From contig NZ_JAFBFW010000001.1 in NCBI RefSeq assembly GCF_016909495.1, forward strand, positions 310,001-374,000: a stretch of 64,000 bases of DNA. Direction: 5' to 3'. Made by a program: the position numbers and the translations under genes. A model generated the notes under the pieces. That model made no database searches. It was not told where the DNA came from and worked only from the letters and a program-made list of their open reading frames with translations. The stretch is from Pantoea coffeiphila. GTDB lineage: Bacteria > Pseudomonadota > Gammaproteobacteria > Enterobacterales > Enterobacteriaceae. Of the stretch, positions 53,024 to 62,035 are shown piece after piece. Positions within the stretch are counted from its first letter, which is position 1; every line of letters starts with the position of its first letter.

Positions 53024-54127
53024 ATGAGATCGTTGTTTACCCCACGTAAAGCCCTGGTCGCTGCGGCGATTGTGACCTCACTCAGCCTGACGGCCTGTCA
53101 GGCTCCGCAGAAACAGGCGCAGGCCGCGCAGCAGCCTGCTGCTGGCGCCAGCGAATCTAAACCCGCAGATAGTCGGCTCACCCAGCGCGAACTCGCCGCC
53201 GGGCTGTATGAGATGGCTTATTCTCCGGCTGCGGGAGGGCTGTACGTTGCCAGCGCTCAGGGATTCAAAACGTCTAACGGCGGAGTTATCTACCGTCTGG
53301 ACCCCAAAACGCTCGAGACAGTTAGCGAAACGCACACCGATCTGAAAAACTTTGGCGTGGCGCAGGACGCTGACGGCAGCGCGATTTACATTACCAACAC
53401 GGTGGACGGCGGCATCACTAAGGTTGATGCGCAGAGCGGTAAAGTATTACAGCGCCTGATGTTTAAGGATCGCAGCAAGAAAGGGGATGCGCTGGGCAGT
53501 CGCGAAATCCTGGCTCACGATGGTCTGCTGTACGTTGGCGGTGTGGGCGATCCGGGTGTGATTTGGGTGGTGGATGCGAAAACGCTGAAACTGAAAACCA
53601 CCATTAAAAACGCCGGAAAATGGGTTACCGGCATTATCTGGTCTCCGCTGACCAATAAGGTTTACGCGGCCAACGGCGGCGGTGAAATTCTGGTGATCAA
53701 TCCGCGCAGCCACAAAATCGAACAGCGCTGGACGGCGGGTGACGATAAACCGTATCTGTTCCTCAACCTGGCGGAAGATCCTGCCACCGGACGTCTGTTC
53801 GTGACCGATAATTCGAAAGCGAAAGAGACACTGGTATTTGATGAGCGCAGCGGCAAAGTGATTAAGCGCCTGCCTGGTGATGCGCTGGCGGTGAAGTTTA
53901 ACGCCAAACGCAACGAGATCTACATCAGCCAGCGCGAATCGAAGAAGGTACTGCAGCTGGATGCGACCAGTTACGCGGTGAAAAACAGCTGGTCGTTTGA
54001 CAGCCATCCGAACAGCCTGGAGCTTTCCCCGGACGGCCAGACGCTGTACGTCAGCGTCAAGCAGGGGCTGGATAAATCGCATACGGCAAAAGGGCCGGAC
54101 AGCGTAGCGCGCATCGCGCTGAACTAA
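53024..54127 (+). CDS. yncE: YncE-like seven-bladed propeller lipoprotein
   Basis: 367 residues. Signal peptide with lipobox LTAC (Cys26 region), so the protein is lipid-anchored; E. coli YncE is a soluble periplasmic protein. The remainder is a YncE-type beta-propeller with repeated blades: AAGLYEMAYSPAAGGLYVASAQ, GVIYRLDPKTLETV, VIWVVDAKTLKLKTTIKNAGKW, ATGRLFVTDNSK, SFDSHPNSLELSPDGQTLYVSVKQ. It binds single-stranded DNA in vitro in E. coli, role unclear. ATG 53024 follows GGAG. A Fur-like box lies upstream. Confidence 0.85.
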   Translation: MRSLFTPRKALVAAAIVTSLSLTACQAPQKQAQAAQQPAAGASESKPADSRLTQRELAAGLYEMAYSPAAGGLYVASAQGFKTSNGGVIYRLDPKTLETVSETHTDLKNFGVAQDADGSAIYITNTVDGGITKVDAQSGKVLQRLMFKDRSKKGDALGSREILAHDGLLYVGGVGDPGVIWVVDAKTLKLKTTIKNAGKWVTGIIWSPLTNKVYAANGGGEILVINPRSHKIEQRWTAGDDKPYLFLNLAEDPATGRLFVTDNSKAKETLVFDERSGKVIKRLPGDALAVKFNAKRNEIYISQRESKKVLQLDATSYAVKNSWSFDSHPNSLELSPDGQTLYVSVKQGLDKSHTAKGPDSVARIALN

Positions 54128-54135
54128 GCTTTGTT

Positions 54136-54162
54136 CTGCCGGGGACGAATTTGCCCCGGCAG
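54136..54162. terminator. Hairpin after yncE
   Basis: CTGCCGGGG / CCCCGGCAG, a perfect 9-bp stem, 8 bases after the yncE stop. It lacks a clean T-run, so it may be a weak or factor-assisted terminator. Confidence 0.6.
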
Positions 54163-54238
54163 CTTATCCCCCGCGGTTCGGTTCACTCTCACCCAGACAT
54201 TCTGCCAGGCTTGCTGCCCGTTCTTTTTATCCGCGCTT

Positions 54239-54586
54239 TTACTGCATACTTTCCTGCTGCCGCATCTTGCGCGCCGCACGGTGGCAATAGATAAACCAGC
54301 CCAGCGCCAGTGGCAACGTCAGCGGCATAATGACAAGGATATTATAAATCGCGTCCAGACCTCGTGGCGACCCGTTCAGAAAATTACAGACTCGAACGGA
54401 GAACAGGTGTATCACCAGGGAATCCATTGCCTTTTTCGCGAAGGGATACAAAGCAATAAATAGCAGCGCTGGCAGAAGAAACCAGAGGGAAAAGTCCTTA
54501 ATTAAGGTAAACATTGCGATACCATAAAAAAGCAGGCCGCTTAGAAAGTTCCAGCCAAATTCTCCGCTGCGTAAATAGCGCCGCAT
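54239..54586 (-). CDS. Small multi-span membrane protein, about 115 aa
   Basis: Predicted 115-residue product with three hydrophobic stretches: FLSGLLFYGIAMFTLI, WFLLPALLFIALYPFA and YNILVIMPLTLPLALGWFIYC. No motif I recognise. The frame is open upstream into low-GC-like but protein-like sequence (RKRKRTGGNPAIHPPKAP), so the real start could be further back, e.g. a TTG near 54658; none has a good ribosome site. Convergent with yncE. Confidence 0.55.
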   Translation of the reverse strand: MRRYLRSGEFGWNFLSGLLFYGIAMFTLIKDFSLWFLLPALLFIALYPFAKKAMDSLVIHLFSVRVCNFLNGSPRGLDAIYNILVIMPLTLPLALGWFIYCHRAARKMRQQESMQ

Positions 54587-54734
54587 CGGTGTGGCAAGCG
54601 GGGCTTTGGGGGGATGTATAGCCGGATTACCGCCGGTTCTCTTTCGTTTTCGGCTCAATCGTGGGGTCCGTTCAGGAGTGGCGACGTACTGATTCTGTAA
54701 CAGGGGGAAGAGGGCGTCCGTGCCCCTCTGGCGA

Positions 54735-55370
54735 TTACTCGTAGCAAACGCCCGGATTCTCGGACAGCAGTACGAAGTCCTGGGTATTCTTATCCAGTGC
54801 GCGGATCGCGCCACTTTCGATATCATAAACCCAACCGTGCAGGCGAATCGCCTTATCACGCAGGCCAACCGCCACGGACGGATGCGTTTTGATATTGTTC
54901 AGCTGAGCGATGACGTTTTCCTGCACCATCGCATTCACTTTCTCTTCTTCAGTGGTGTAGGTTTTCTTCTCGACAACGGCTTTCGCTGCATCGGAGTAGC
55001 GCAGCCAGTGCTGAACGGCAGGCATAGGGTCCAGACACTGGCAGGTAGCGATGGCTTTCATTGCGCCGCAGTTGGAGTGGCCGCAGATAACAATATCGGT
55101 GACGCCCAGAGCCACTACCGCATATTCGATGGTCGCAGAAACGCCGCCCGGTTCAGGGCCGAAAGAGGGCACGATATTGCCGGCATTACGAATGACAAAG
55201 AGCTGTCCGGGTTCCTGCTGGGTGACCAGTTCAGGCACCAGACGGCTGTCGGAGCAGGAGATAAACAACGCTTTGGGATTCTGGCTGGAAGCAAGGCTGC
55301 GGAATAATTCTTTCTGATTAGGGAAAACATCTTTCTGGAAATTCAGAAAACCTTCAACAATGTGCTGCAT
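54735..55370 (-). CDS. Beta-class carbonic anhydrase (CynT-like)
   Basis: 211 residues that interconvert CO2 and bicarbonate. Zinc ligands in [11 protein letters not shown] (Cys39/Asp41 region) and [10 protein letters not shown] (His/Cys, near residue 98); [26 protein letters not shown] and [12 protein letters not shown] follow E. coli CynT. No cyanase gene is adjacent, so it is a general or CynT-like carbonic anhydrase rather than part of a cyanate operon. Two genes away on the opposite strand is speF, whose reaction releases CO2. Confidence 0.92.
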   Translation of the reverse strand: MQHIVEGFLNFQKDVFPNQKELFRSLASSQNPKALFISCSDSRLVPELVTQQEPGQLFVIRNAGNIVPSFGPEPGGVSATIEYAVVALGVTDIVICGHSNCGAMKAIATCQCLDPMPAVQHWLRYSDAAKAVVEKKTYTTEEEKVNAMVQENVIAQLNNIKTHPSVAVGLRDKAIRLHGWVYDIESGAIRALDKNTQDFVLLSENPGVCYE

Positions 55371-55448
55371 AGCAGATCTCTACCTTCTTTTATCGTGAAA
55401 TAATATTCTGACACCGAAGCACCGCCGCGTGCAACTTATCAGAAAAAT

Positions 55449-56894
55449 CTACACCTGACTCTCCGGCATACGCCCGTCGCTGACGCACAGCGTAAGGCGA
55501 TGTTTTTTCACTTTGTAGTATAGCGTGGTCCTGGCTATCTGCAGCTCCTGTGCGGCCCTGGCGATATTGCCCTGAGTACTGTTAAGCGCGTTGATAATCA
55601 GCTGACGTTCAAATTTATCAATTGCCACATCCAGGCCCTCCTGAGGAATAGACTGTGGGCCGACGTCTTCTTCGGGTTTACTCACCTGGCGGAAGGAGAC
55701 CGGGGAAGAAATTTCATCATCATAGGCCAGCACGTCCAGCGGGCCGTTGTGCTCCTGCTGTAGCATACTGCGCAGTATCACATTCTCCAGCATTCTCACG
55801 TTGCCGGGCCAGGGCAACTGAGTGAGCCGCCGGGTTACCTCTTCACTGATATGGGTGATCTGGCAGCTGACAATATTGTTATATTTTTCAATAAAATAAT
55901 TTGAAAGCAGGCGGATGTCAGCCGGCCTCTCGCAGAGAGGCGGTAGCACCAGCTGACCGACGCACAAACGATAATAGAGATCGGACCTCAGATGGCCGCT
56001 ATTAAGCAGCTCCGACGGGGGTTCATTCACCGCTGATAGAATTCGAATATCTGACGTCTGCTGGCGTGAACCACCCACTTTCCAGAAAGTTTTATCCTGG
56101 CAAAAGCGCAATAGCTTGCTTTGCAAACCGACCGGCATGGAGTTCAGCTCATCCAGAAACAGCGTACCTCCCTGAGCCAGTTCCAGATAACCCTGGCGAT
56201 GTTCGGCACCGGTAAACGCGCCTTTCTCCGTTCCGAACAGGGTACTTTCAATCAACGCTTCCGGAATGGCTCCGCAGTTCAGTGCGATAAACGGTTTGTC
56301 CGCCCGGTTGCTGTAGTGATGAATAAGGCGGGCAAAAAGCTCCTTGCCCGTTCCCGTCTCACCGACGATCATCACAGGAACGTCACCTGCGGCCAGGCGT
56401 TTGGCCTGACCGATTAACTTTTGCATCTGCGGGTCAGCGGTAACAATTTCGTACTTCTTCTCGCTCTGGTTATGGTTGTAAAGCAGGCTGTTCAGCTCAA
56501 CCACCTGGTCCTGCAAGATCCGCGTAGAGGAGATATCGCGGCCAATTTCAATCACTCCCTGGATCTCTCCGCTGCTGTTATACAGCGGAACGGTGGTGTG
56601 CTGAAACTCAACGGCTTTCCCTTTCCGATTGTAATAAATCTGATAATTACCAATAAATTCTTTGCCGTCATACAGCGCCTGCAGCATGGTGCTCTTTTCT
56701 TTGCACAGACCATAGACGTCCTGCACGCTTTTCCCCAGCGCAGACTGGACGCTGTAACCGTCTATACCAGCACTTTCCTGGTTGTAATAAATGAATTTCG
56801 CCTGCCGATCGATAATCGTGATGGGTTGATGAATTAAGTCAAAAAAACGGGAAAACAGCGACACCATGCGCACCAGTTCTTTTTGCGATTCCAT
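55449..56894 (-). CDS. Sigma-54 activator with PAS sensor, divergent from speF
   Basis: 481-residue enhancer-binding protein. N-terminal PAS domain (about residues 15-130; IIDRQAKFIYYNQESAGIDGYS and VIEIGRDISSTR), central AAA+ ATPase with GETGTGKELFARLIHH (Walker A, near residue 178), GAFTGAEHRQGYLELAQGG with the sigma-54 GAFTGA loop, FLDELNSMP, and a Fis-type HTH near residue 450 (GNIARAAQELQIARTTLYYKV). RocR/TyrR-like regulators of amino-acid catabolism have this layout. It is divergent from speF, whose leader carries a sigma-54 promoter, so I infer that it activates speF-potE. Confidence 0.9.
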   Translation of the reverse strand: MESQKELVRMVSLFSRFFDLIHQPITIIDRQAKFIYYNQESAGIDGYSVQSALGKSVQDVYGLCKEKSTMLQALYDGKEFIGNYQIYYNRKGKAVEFQHTTVPLYNSSGEIQGVIEIGRDISSTRILQDQVVELNSLLYNHNQSEKKYEIVTADPQMQKLIGQAKRLAAGDVPVMIVGETGTGKELFARLIHHYSNRADKPFIALNCGAIPEALIESTLFGTEKGAFTGAEHRQGYLELAQGGTLFLDELNSMPVGLQSKLLRFCQDKTFWKVGGSRQQTSDIRILSAVNEPPSELLNSGHLRSDLYYRLCVGQLVLPPLCERPADIRLLSNYFIEKYNNIVSCQITHISEEVTRRLTQLPWPGNVRMLENVILRSMLQQEHNGPLDVLAYDDEISSPVSFRQVSKPEEDVGPQSIPQEGLDVAIDKFERQLIINALNSTQGNIARAAQELQIARTTLYYKVKKHRLTLCVSDGRMPESQV

Positions 56895-56937
56895 TCTGTT
56901 TACGGCTCCTGAAAATTTTTTTTCCTTAGTTTTTATC

Positions 56938-56948
56938 CCTGACAGGGT
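56938..56948. promoter_or_regulatory. Candidate enhancer palindrome upstream of speF
   Basis: CCCTGACAGGG, a perfect 11-bp palindrome, about 110-120 bases upstream of the sigma-54 -24 element and 44 bases from the regulator start. The location suits an activator site. It is short, so evidence is weak. Confidence 0.35.
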
Positions 56949-57057
56949 TAACGAGGAGTGTGTCGAAAAACAGACGGAAGTACAACGTTTTGAATTATGT
57001 CTGGGTTTTAAACAGCACTATTTGTGTTAACCCATTGAGTTATATGGATTGTTTATT

Positions 57058-57073
57058 TGGCATGGCGATTGCA
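57058..57073 (+). promoter_or_regulatory. Sigma-54 promoter of speF-potE
   Basis: TGGCATGGCGATTGCA matches TGGCACR-N4-TTGCW except C to T at one position of the -24 box; GG/GC spacing is exact. It lies 64 bases before the speF ATG, predicting a leader of about 50 bases. Downstream is speF, and the divergent neighbour encodes a sigma-54 activator. Confidence 0.82.
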
Positions 57074-57136
57074 GGATTTAATCGCTGCGGTAACGCACAC
57101 GCCATAAATGGATCTGAAAAAAGCCAAGGGAAAATC

Positions 57137-59299
57137 ATGAAAAAACTTAAAATTGCTGCAACCCAGAAAACGTTAAATAGTTTTATCATTGAACGGGAAA
57201 TTATTGATATTACAGAAACGGATTTTACCGATGTTGGCGCCGTTGTTTTAACGATGGAGGACATCAGGGATGGGCATCTGGATTCCGTTAATCAAACCCA
57301 GTTTAATATCCCCGTTTTTGCTGCACTCAAGAACGATGAGATATTGCCGCCAGACATTCTGGAACGGATGCGCGGCGTCATTAATATTAATGGTGTGACG
57401 AAAGAATTTTTTGGTAAGCAAATCAATTTTGCGGCAAGTGAATATGAAGAAAACCTGCTGCCGCCATTTTTCAAAGAGATGACTCGATATACCGAAAAAG
57501 GTAATGTGTCGCTTTCAACGCCGGGCCATAACGGCGGCCAGTTCTTCCGTCAGACGCCCGCGGGAAGGCGCTTCTTTGACTATTTTGGTGAAACGGCCTT
57601 TCGCGCCGATATGGCCAGTTCCGAAGTGCGTCTGGGCGATTTGCTGATTCATGAAGGCGCTGCCTGTCAGGCCGAGCAGCATGCCGCCAAAGTGTTCCAC
57701 GCCGACAAAACCTACTTCGTGTTAAACGGCACGTCGGCTTCGAATAAAGTTGTGACCAACGCGCTACTTGCTCCGGGCGACCTGGTTCTCTTCGATCGAA
57801 ATAACCATAAGTCCTGCCATCACGGTGCGCTGATTCAGGCGGGAGCAACGCCGGTTTACCTGGAAACCTGTCGTAATCCGTTTGGCTTTATCGGCGGAAT
57901 TGATGCCCGCTGTTTTAAAGAAAGTTACCTCAGAGAAGAGATTAAAGCCGTTGCGCCGGAGAAGGTCGACTGCCCGCGTCCATTCCGTCTGGCGATTATT
58001 CAGCTTGGCACCTATGACGGCTGTATTTATAACGCCCGTCAGGTAGTCGACAAAATTGGTCATCTCTGTGACTACATTTTGTTTGATTCGGCCTGGGTCG
58101 GTTACGAACAGTTTATCCCGATGATGCGTGACTGCTCGCCGATGCTGCTGGAGCTGAAAGAGAACGATCCGGGTATCCTGGTAACCCAGTCAGTGCATAA
58201 ATTGCTGGCGGGCTTCAGCCAGGCATCACAGATCCATAAAAAAGATCGTCATATGAAGCATCAGCCTTATTACTGCAACCACAAGCATATGAACAATGCC
58301 TATATGCTGCATGCCTCTACCAGTCCTAACTATCCTATTTTCGCCTCGCTGGATGTGAATGCCCAGATGCACGAAGGCAAAGCCGGCGTGAAAATCTGGC
58401 AGGATGCGATTAAGGTTGGCATTGAAGCGCGGAAACTGATCCTGAAAACCTGCACCATGATCAAACCGTTTATTCCTCCGATGATTGAAGGTAAACCGTG
58501 GCAGGATTACAGCACCGACGAAATCGCCAACGATCTGAAGTTTTTTGACTATGTTCCGGGCGAAAAGTGGCACGCCTATCAGGGTTTCGAAAAAAATCAG
58601 TACTTTGTTGACCCGTTCAAGCTACTGCTGACCACGCCGGGCATTGATATTGACACCGGCGGCTATGCCGACTTCGGTATCCCGGCCACTATCCTGTGTA
58701 ACTTCCTGCGTGAACACGGCATTACGCCGGAAAAAAGCGATCTCAACTCGATCCTGTTCCTGATTACTCCCTCTTCAGATTTACCAAAAATTCAGTATCT
58801 GGTCGCGCTGATCTCTCGCTTTGAACAGCTGGTGGCTGAAGATGCGCTGTTGTGTGATGTTCTGCCGTCAATCTATGCCGATCACGCCGAACGCTATCAG
58901 GGCTATACCCTGCGTCGTCTGTGCCAGGAAATGCACGATATTTACGTTCGTAACAACATCAAGGATCTGCAAAAGGCGCTGTTCCGTAAGGAGACTCTGC
59001 CACGGCAGGCAATGCTGCCACAAAAAGCCAATCTGGAGTTTGTGCGTAACCACACCGAGCTGGTGGCCCTGAATGAGATCGAAGGACGGATCGCGGCAGA
59101 GGGGGCTTTACCTTATCCACCGGGAATTATCTGTATCGTACCTGGCGAAGTGTGGGGCGGGGCGGTACTGAAGTATTTCAAAGTTTGGGAGATGGTTATC
59201 GATCTCCTGCCTGGCTTCGCGCCGGAACTGCAGGGCGTCTATTCGCAGGTTAATGCACAGGGCAGCGTTCAGGTCTGCGGTTACGTTATTAAACAATAA
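57137..59299 (+). CDS. speF: Ornithine decarboxylase SpeF
   Basis: 720-residue inducible ornithine decarboxylase (E. coli SpeF 732) that consumes a proton to make putrescine and CO2. N-terminal wing domain, then PLP-binding core: PGHNGGQFFRQTPAGRRF, IHEGAACQAEQHAAKVFHADKTYFVLNGTSASNK, DRNNHKSCHHGALIQAGATPVYLET, PLP lysine in TQSVHKLLAGFSQ (Lys355), and C-terminal EGRIAAEGALPYPPGI...EVWGGAVLKYF. A 59-codon in-frame extension upstream lacks homology and contains the sigma-54 promoter, so ATG 57137 (AAGGGAAAATC) is the start. Followed by potE. Confidence 0.94.
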   Translation: MKKLKIAATQKTLNSFIIEREIIDITETDFTDVGAVVLTMEDIRDGHLDSVNQTQFNIPVFAALKNDEILPPDILERMRGVININGVTKEFFGKQINFAASEYEENLLPPFFKEMTRYTEKGNVSLSTPGHNGGQFFRQTPAGRRFFDYFGETAFRADMASSEVRLGDLLIHEGAACQAEQHAAKVFHADKTYFVLNGTSASNKVVTNALLAPGDLVLFDRNNHKSCHHGALIQAGATPVYLETCRNPFGFIGGIDARCFKESYLREEIKAVAPEKVDCPRPFRLAIIQLGTYDGCIYNARQVVDKIGHLCDYILFDSAWVGYEQFIPMMRDCSPMLLELKENDPGILVTQSVHKLLAGFSQASQIHKKDRHMKHQPYYCNHKHMNNAYMLHASTSPNYPIFASLDVNAQMHEGKAGVKIWQDAIKVGIEARKLILKTCTMIKPFIPPMIEGKPWQDYSTDEIANDLKFFDYVPGEKWHAYQGFEKNQYFVDPFKLLLTTPGIDIDTGGYADFGIPATILCNFLREHGITPEKSDLNSILFLITPSSDLPKIQYLVALISRFEQLVAEDALLCDVLPSIYADHAERYQGYTLRRLCQEMHDIYVRNNIKDLQKALFRKETLPRQAMLPQKANLEFVRNHTELVALNEIEGRIAAEGALPYPPGIICIVPGEVWGGAVLKYFKVWEMVIDLLPGFAPELQGVYSQVNAQGSVQVCGYVIKQ

Positions 59300-59354
59300 T
59301 AAGAACGGCCGCGCGGGCAGTGTTGCCGGGCGGCCGTCATAAGGATAAGAAACT

Positions 59355-60710
59355 ATGTCTGATTCAAAACCGACGAAAAAAATGGGCGTCGTGCAGCTGA
59401 TCATCCTGACCATCATCAACATGATGGGCTCGGGGATTATCCTGCTGCCGACCAAGCTGGCGGAAGTCGGCACCATCTCAATATTATCCTGGCTGGTAAC
59501 CGCGCTGGGTTCGCTGGCGCTGGCCTACTCTTTTGCGAAATGTGGTCGATTCAGCCGTAAACCCGGCGGGATGTTTGGTTACGCACAGTATCCGCTGGGC
59601 ACCGGCGGTAACTTTATCTCTAACTACACCTACGTGATTTCCTGCCTTGTCACCAACGTGACGATTGGCATTACGGCGGTTGGCTATGGGGTTGAACTGT
59701 TCGATGTGCTGCTGACGCCGGTGGGGGTCTGTCTGGCCACCGTGGCCGTGCTGTGGGTGACCACGCTGGCCAACTTCGGCGGTTCCGCCGTTACCGGTAA
59801 GCTCGGTTCAATCACTATCTGGGGGGTGATCATTCCGGTTGTCGGGCTGTGCATTATCGGCTGGTTCTGGTTCAGTCCACAGCAGTATATAGAGGCATGG
59901 AATCCGCATCACAAGCCGCTGTTCTCGGCGATCAGCTCCTCGATTTCTATTACGCTGTGGGCGTTCCTGGGTCTGGAATCCGCCTGCGCCAATAGCGATG
60001 CGGTTGAAAATCCCGAGCGCAACGTGCCGATTGCGGTACTGGGCGGAACGCTGGGCGCTGCGGTGATTTATATCATTTCTACCAACGTCATCGCCGGGAT
60101 TGTGCCGAACCTGGATCTGGTTAACTCCACCGCGCCGTTTGGTGTGGCGTTCAGCCATATGTTTACGCCGCTGGTGGGTAAAATCATTATGGCGCTGATG
60201 TGCCTGGCCTGTATCGGCTCGCTGCTGGGCTGGCAGTTTACTTTTGCTCAGGTGTGTAAATCCGGGGCAGAAGCCGGTTTCTACCATCGTGTCTTCACCC
60301 ACGTGAACAAGATGGGCGCGCCGGTAAAAGGCATGCTGATTCTGGTAGTAGGGCAGACTATTGTCACCTTTATGACCATCAGCCCGTCGCTGACCAAGCA
60401 GTTTGATATTCTGGTTAACCTGGCGGTGATTACCAACCTGATCCCGTATCTGCTGTCGATGGCGGCTCTGGTAACCATGCAGCGGTTGGCCGACGTCAGT
60501 AAACGCGAGATGCGGATAACCAATACCATCATGATTATCGCAACGCTCTATACCTACTATGCGTTGTACAGCGCAGGCTTTGAAGCCCTGACGTGGGGCG
60601 CGCTGGCAACGTTCCTTGGCTGGAATCTGTATGGTTTTATCGCGCCGAAGTTTGAGTTAGAGCGCAACCGTATCGAAGACAAGCAGTATATGGAAAACCA
60701 CGATAAGTAA
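59355..60710 (+). CDS. potE: Putrescine:ornithine antiporter PotE
   Basis: 451-residue, 12-TM APC-family antiporter that swaps external ornithine for internal putrescine, completing the ornithine acid-resistance cycle with SpeF. Near-identical E. coli PotE segments include NMMGSGIILLPTKLAEVGTISI (residues 22-43), WGVIIPVVGLCIIGWFWFSP, LWAFLGLESACANSDAVENPERNVPIAVLGGTLGAAVIYI and PYLLSMAALV. ATG 59355 follows AAGGATAAGAAAC. The 55-bp gap after speF contains a GC-rich hairpin (about 59304-59336) without a T-run, perhaps tuning the two levels. Confidence 0.95.
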   Translation: MSDSKPTKKMGVVQLIILTIINMMGSGIILLPTKLAEVGTISILSWLVTALGSLALAYSFAKCGRFSRKPGGMFGYAQYPLGTGGNFISNYTYVISCLVTNVTIGITAVGYGVELFDVLLTPVGVCLATVAVLWVTTLANFGGSAVTGKLGSITIWGVIIPVVGLCIIGWFWFSPQQYIEAWNPHHKPLFSAISSSISITLWAFLGLESACANSDAVENPERNVPIAVLGGTLGAAVIYIISTNVIAGIVPNLDLVNSTAPFGVAFSHMFTPLVGKIIMALMCLACIGSLLGWQFTFAQVCKSGAEAGFYHRVFTHVNKMGAPVKGMLILVVGQTIVTFMTISPSLTKQFDILVNLAVITNLIPYLLSMAALVTMQRLADVSKREMRITNTIMIIATLYTYYALYSAGFEALTWGALATFLGWNLYGFIAPKFELERNRIEDKQYMENHDK

Positions 60711-61142
60711 TCCGCAGCAGGCGGCGGGCAGGTGAAACTGCTCGTCGCCTGCGTCTGGCAAGATCAATCCCCCGTCAATATCCCGTATGCCTATGCAGTT
60801 CCGAACGGTTTTATCATAGAGGTCTCCATTAGTTACAACATACAAATTGGCATGAATACACTTTACCTCTGCAACAGTGTTAACCTGGTTCTGGCAGGGG
60901 ATAAAAGGACGGCAAGAGAAATACCTGAGAACTTAAATGACCTTCTTGCCAATACGCTGTCGATATATTAACCGGGGCCTGAAACAGGCTGACACATTAT
61001 TGTCAATCCAGGAAAACCAGGGGTAAAGAAGCACGTTAATTCCGGATTATGACAGCAATGTCATTTTCATGTCAGCTAAAGAACAGGGTCGATGAAATAT
61101 AATTATCCCATCAGAAATAATGAATTCAAATGGGAGATATTT
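60711..61142. other. Intergenic region after potE
   Basis: A GCAGGCG / CGCCTGC hairpin (60717-60752) begins 7 bases after potE and may end its message, without a T-run. A 79-codon frame (60732-60971) overlaps this hairpin, has no ribosome site and no recognisable domain, so I do not call it. The last part carries the promoter of the BhsA-like gene. Confidence 0.5.
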
Positions 61143-61397
61143 ATGAAAAAGCGTATCGCTATGACCTTGCTAACCGGTGCTCTGGTTATTTCATCCTTCG
61201 CTAATGCGGCGGAAGCCGTTAAAGATACCAGCGGCCTGGTGAAGAAAGGAACCGTATCCGTTTCTGGTGCCACCACGCTGTCAAATCTTGAGAGCATGAT
61301 TAAACAGGAAGCGGATAAACAGCACGCCAGCCGCTATAAAATTATCGCTGCCGGTGGGCATAACTTGCTGAGCGGAACGGCGATTATTTACCAGTAA
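61143..61397 (+). CDS. YdgH/BhsA/McbA-family periplasmic protein (DUF1471)
   Basis: 84 residues: signal peptide MKKRIAMTLLTGALVISSFANA with an ANA-AEA cleavage site, then a DUF1471 domain: KGTVSVSGATTLSNLESMIKQEADKQHASRYKIIAAGG. BhsA, McbA and relatives are small periplasmic proteins linked to stress and biofilm. ATG 61143 after GGGAGATATTT; an upstream in-frame ATG is less likely. Followed by a terminator. Confidence 0.87.
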   Translation: MKKRIAMTLLTGALVISSFANAAEAVKDTSGLVKKGTVSVSGATTLSNLESMIKQEADKQHASRYKIIAAGGHNLLSGTAIIYQ

Positions 61398-61434
61398 TCC
61401 GCTGAATCGCGTTACTCCTTATAATGAAACACTT

Positions 61435-61463
61435 AGCCGGCCTGATAATCAGGCTGGCTTTTT
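61435..61463 (+). terminator. Terminator after the BhsA-like gene
   Basis: AGCCGGCCTGA / TCAGGCTGGCT, an 11-bp stem with one G-T wobble and a 3-base loop, followed by TTTT, 38 bases after the stop. Confidence 0.85.
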
Positions 61464-61554
61464 GACGTCTGAACCTTTCTGTCGTGTATCATGGCGAGAT
61501 CGCCGGCGGCAGGGACAGACCGCCGGTTTTAACCGTTCTCCACTCTAACGGACG

Positions 61555-61938
61555 TTACGACTGACGGCGCTCAGGAGAGAACAGGGAGAAATAAAGCAGC
61601 CCGGAAATAATGCTCAGATTCTTACCGAAGGCAATAAACTGGCTGCTCTGCTGGGCGCCGGTATATAGCCAGAACTGATGGAAAAGCACGCTGGTGAGGA
61701 ATACATAGACAATCCAGATAATCGACACGGCCTTTAATCGATACCCAATTAAGAAGCAGAGACTGCCGCCTAACTCAATAATTATCGCCGCCACGATCAT
61801 TAACTGTCCGACCAACGTATCGCCGAAAGGCGTTTTGGCCACGTTATCTGAAAAATGCAGAATTTTACCCATGCCGCTATAAATAAACAGCGGGGTGATA
61901 ATAATGCGGGCAATAATTAAAACGACTTTTTCATACAT
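61555..61938 (-). CDS. DoxX-family membrane protein
   Basis: 127 residues with four hydrophobic segments: VVLIIARIIITPLFIYSGMGKIL, VGQLMIVAAIIIELGGSLCFLIG, VSIIWIVYVFLTSVLFHQFW and a C-terminal segment. The first segment with the SGMGKI stretch and EL-G in the second are typical of DoxX/SURF4 family (E. coli YphA-like). Function uncertain, often linked to redox stress. Same strand as the two-component genes, but 98 bp beyond the kinase stop. Confidence 0.83.
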   Translation of the reverse strand: MYEKVVLIIARIIITPLFIYSGMGKILHFSDNVAKTPFGDTLVGQLMIVAAIIIELGGSLCFLIGYRLKAVSIIWIVYVFLTSVLFHQFWLYTGAQQSSQFIAFGKNLSIISGLLYFSLFSPERRQS

Positions 61939-62035
61939 GATAGATCCCTGTTTGTCTGGAAGGATGAAAGTTCATTATCATCCTGGCAAACAGGGGCTGT
62001 CATTAAGGTGACCGCTGGCTGACAGCGCGGTAAGG

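Noticed and set aside
56960-57136. 59-codon in-frame extension of speF
   Set aside because: No homology to SpeF, it contains the sigma-54 promoter, and the ribosome site is before 57137. I also looked for a speFL-like leader peptide here and found none that fits.
60732-60971. 79-codon frame after potE
   Set aside because: GTG start without a ribosome site, overlaps a GC-rich hairpin, no recognisable domain, odd composition.
31911-61012. Shared 14-base string AATCCAGGAAAACC at about 31.91 and 61.01 kb
   Set aside because: A 14-base match is expected by chance in 64 kb and neither side shows further similarity, so it is not a credible att or repeat pair.
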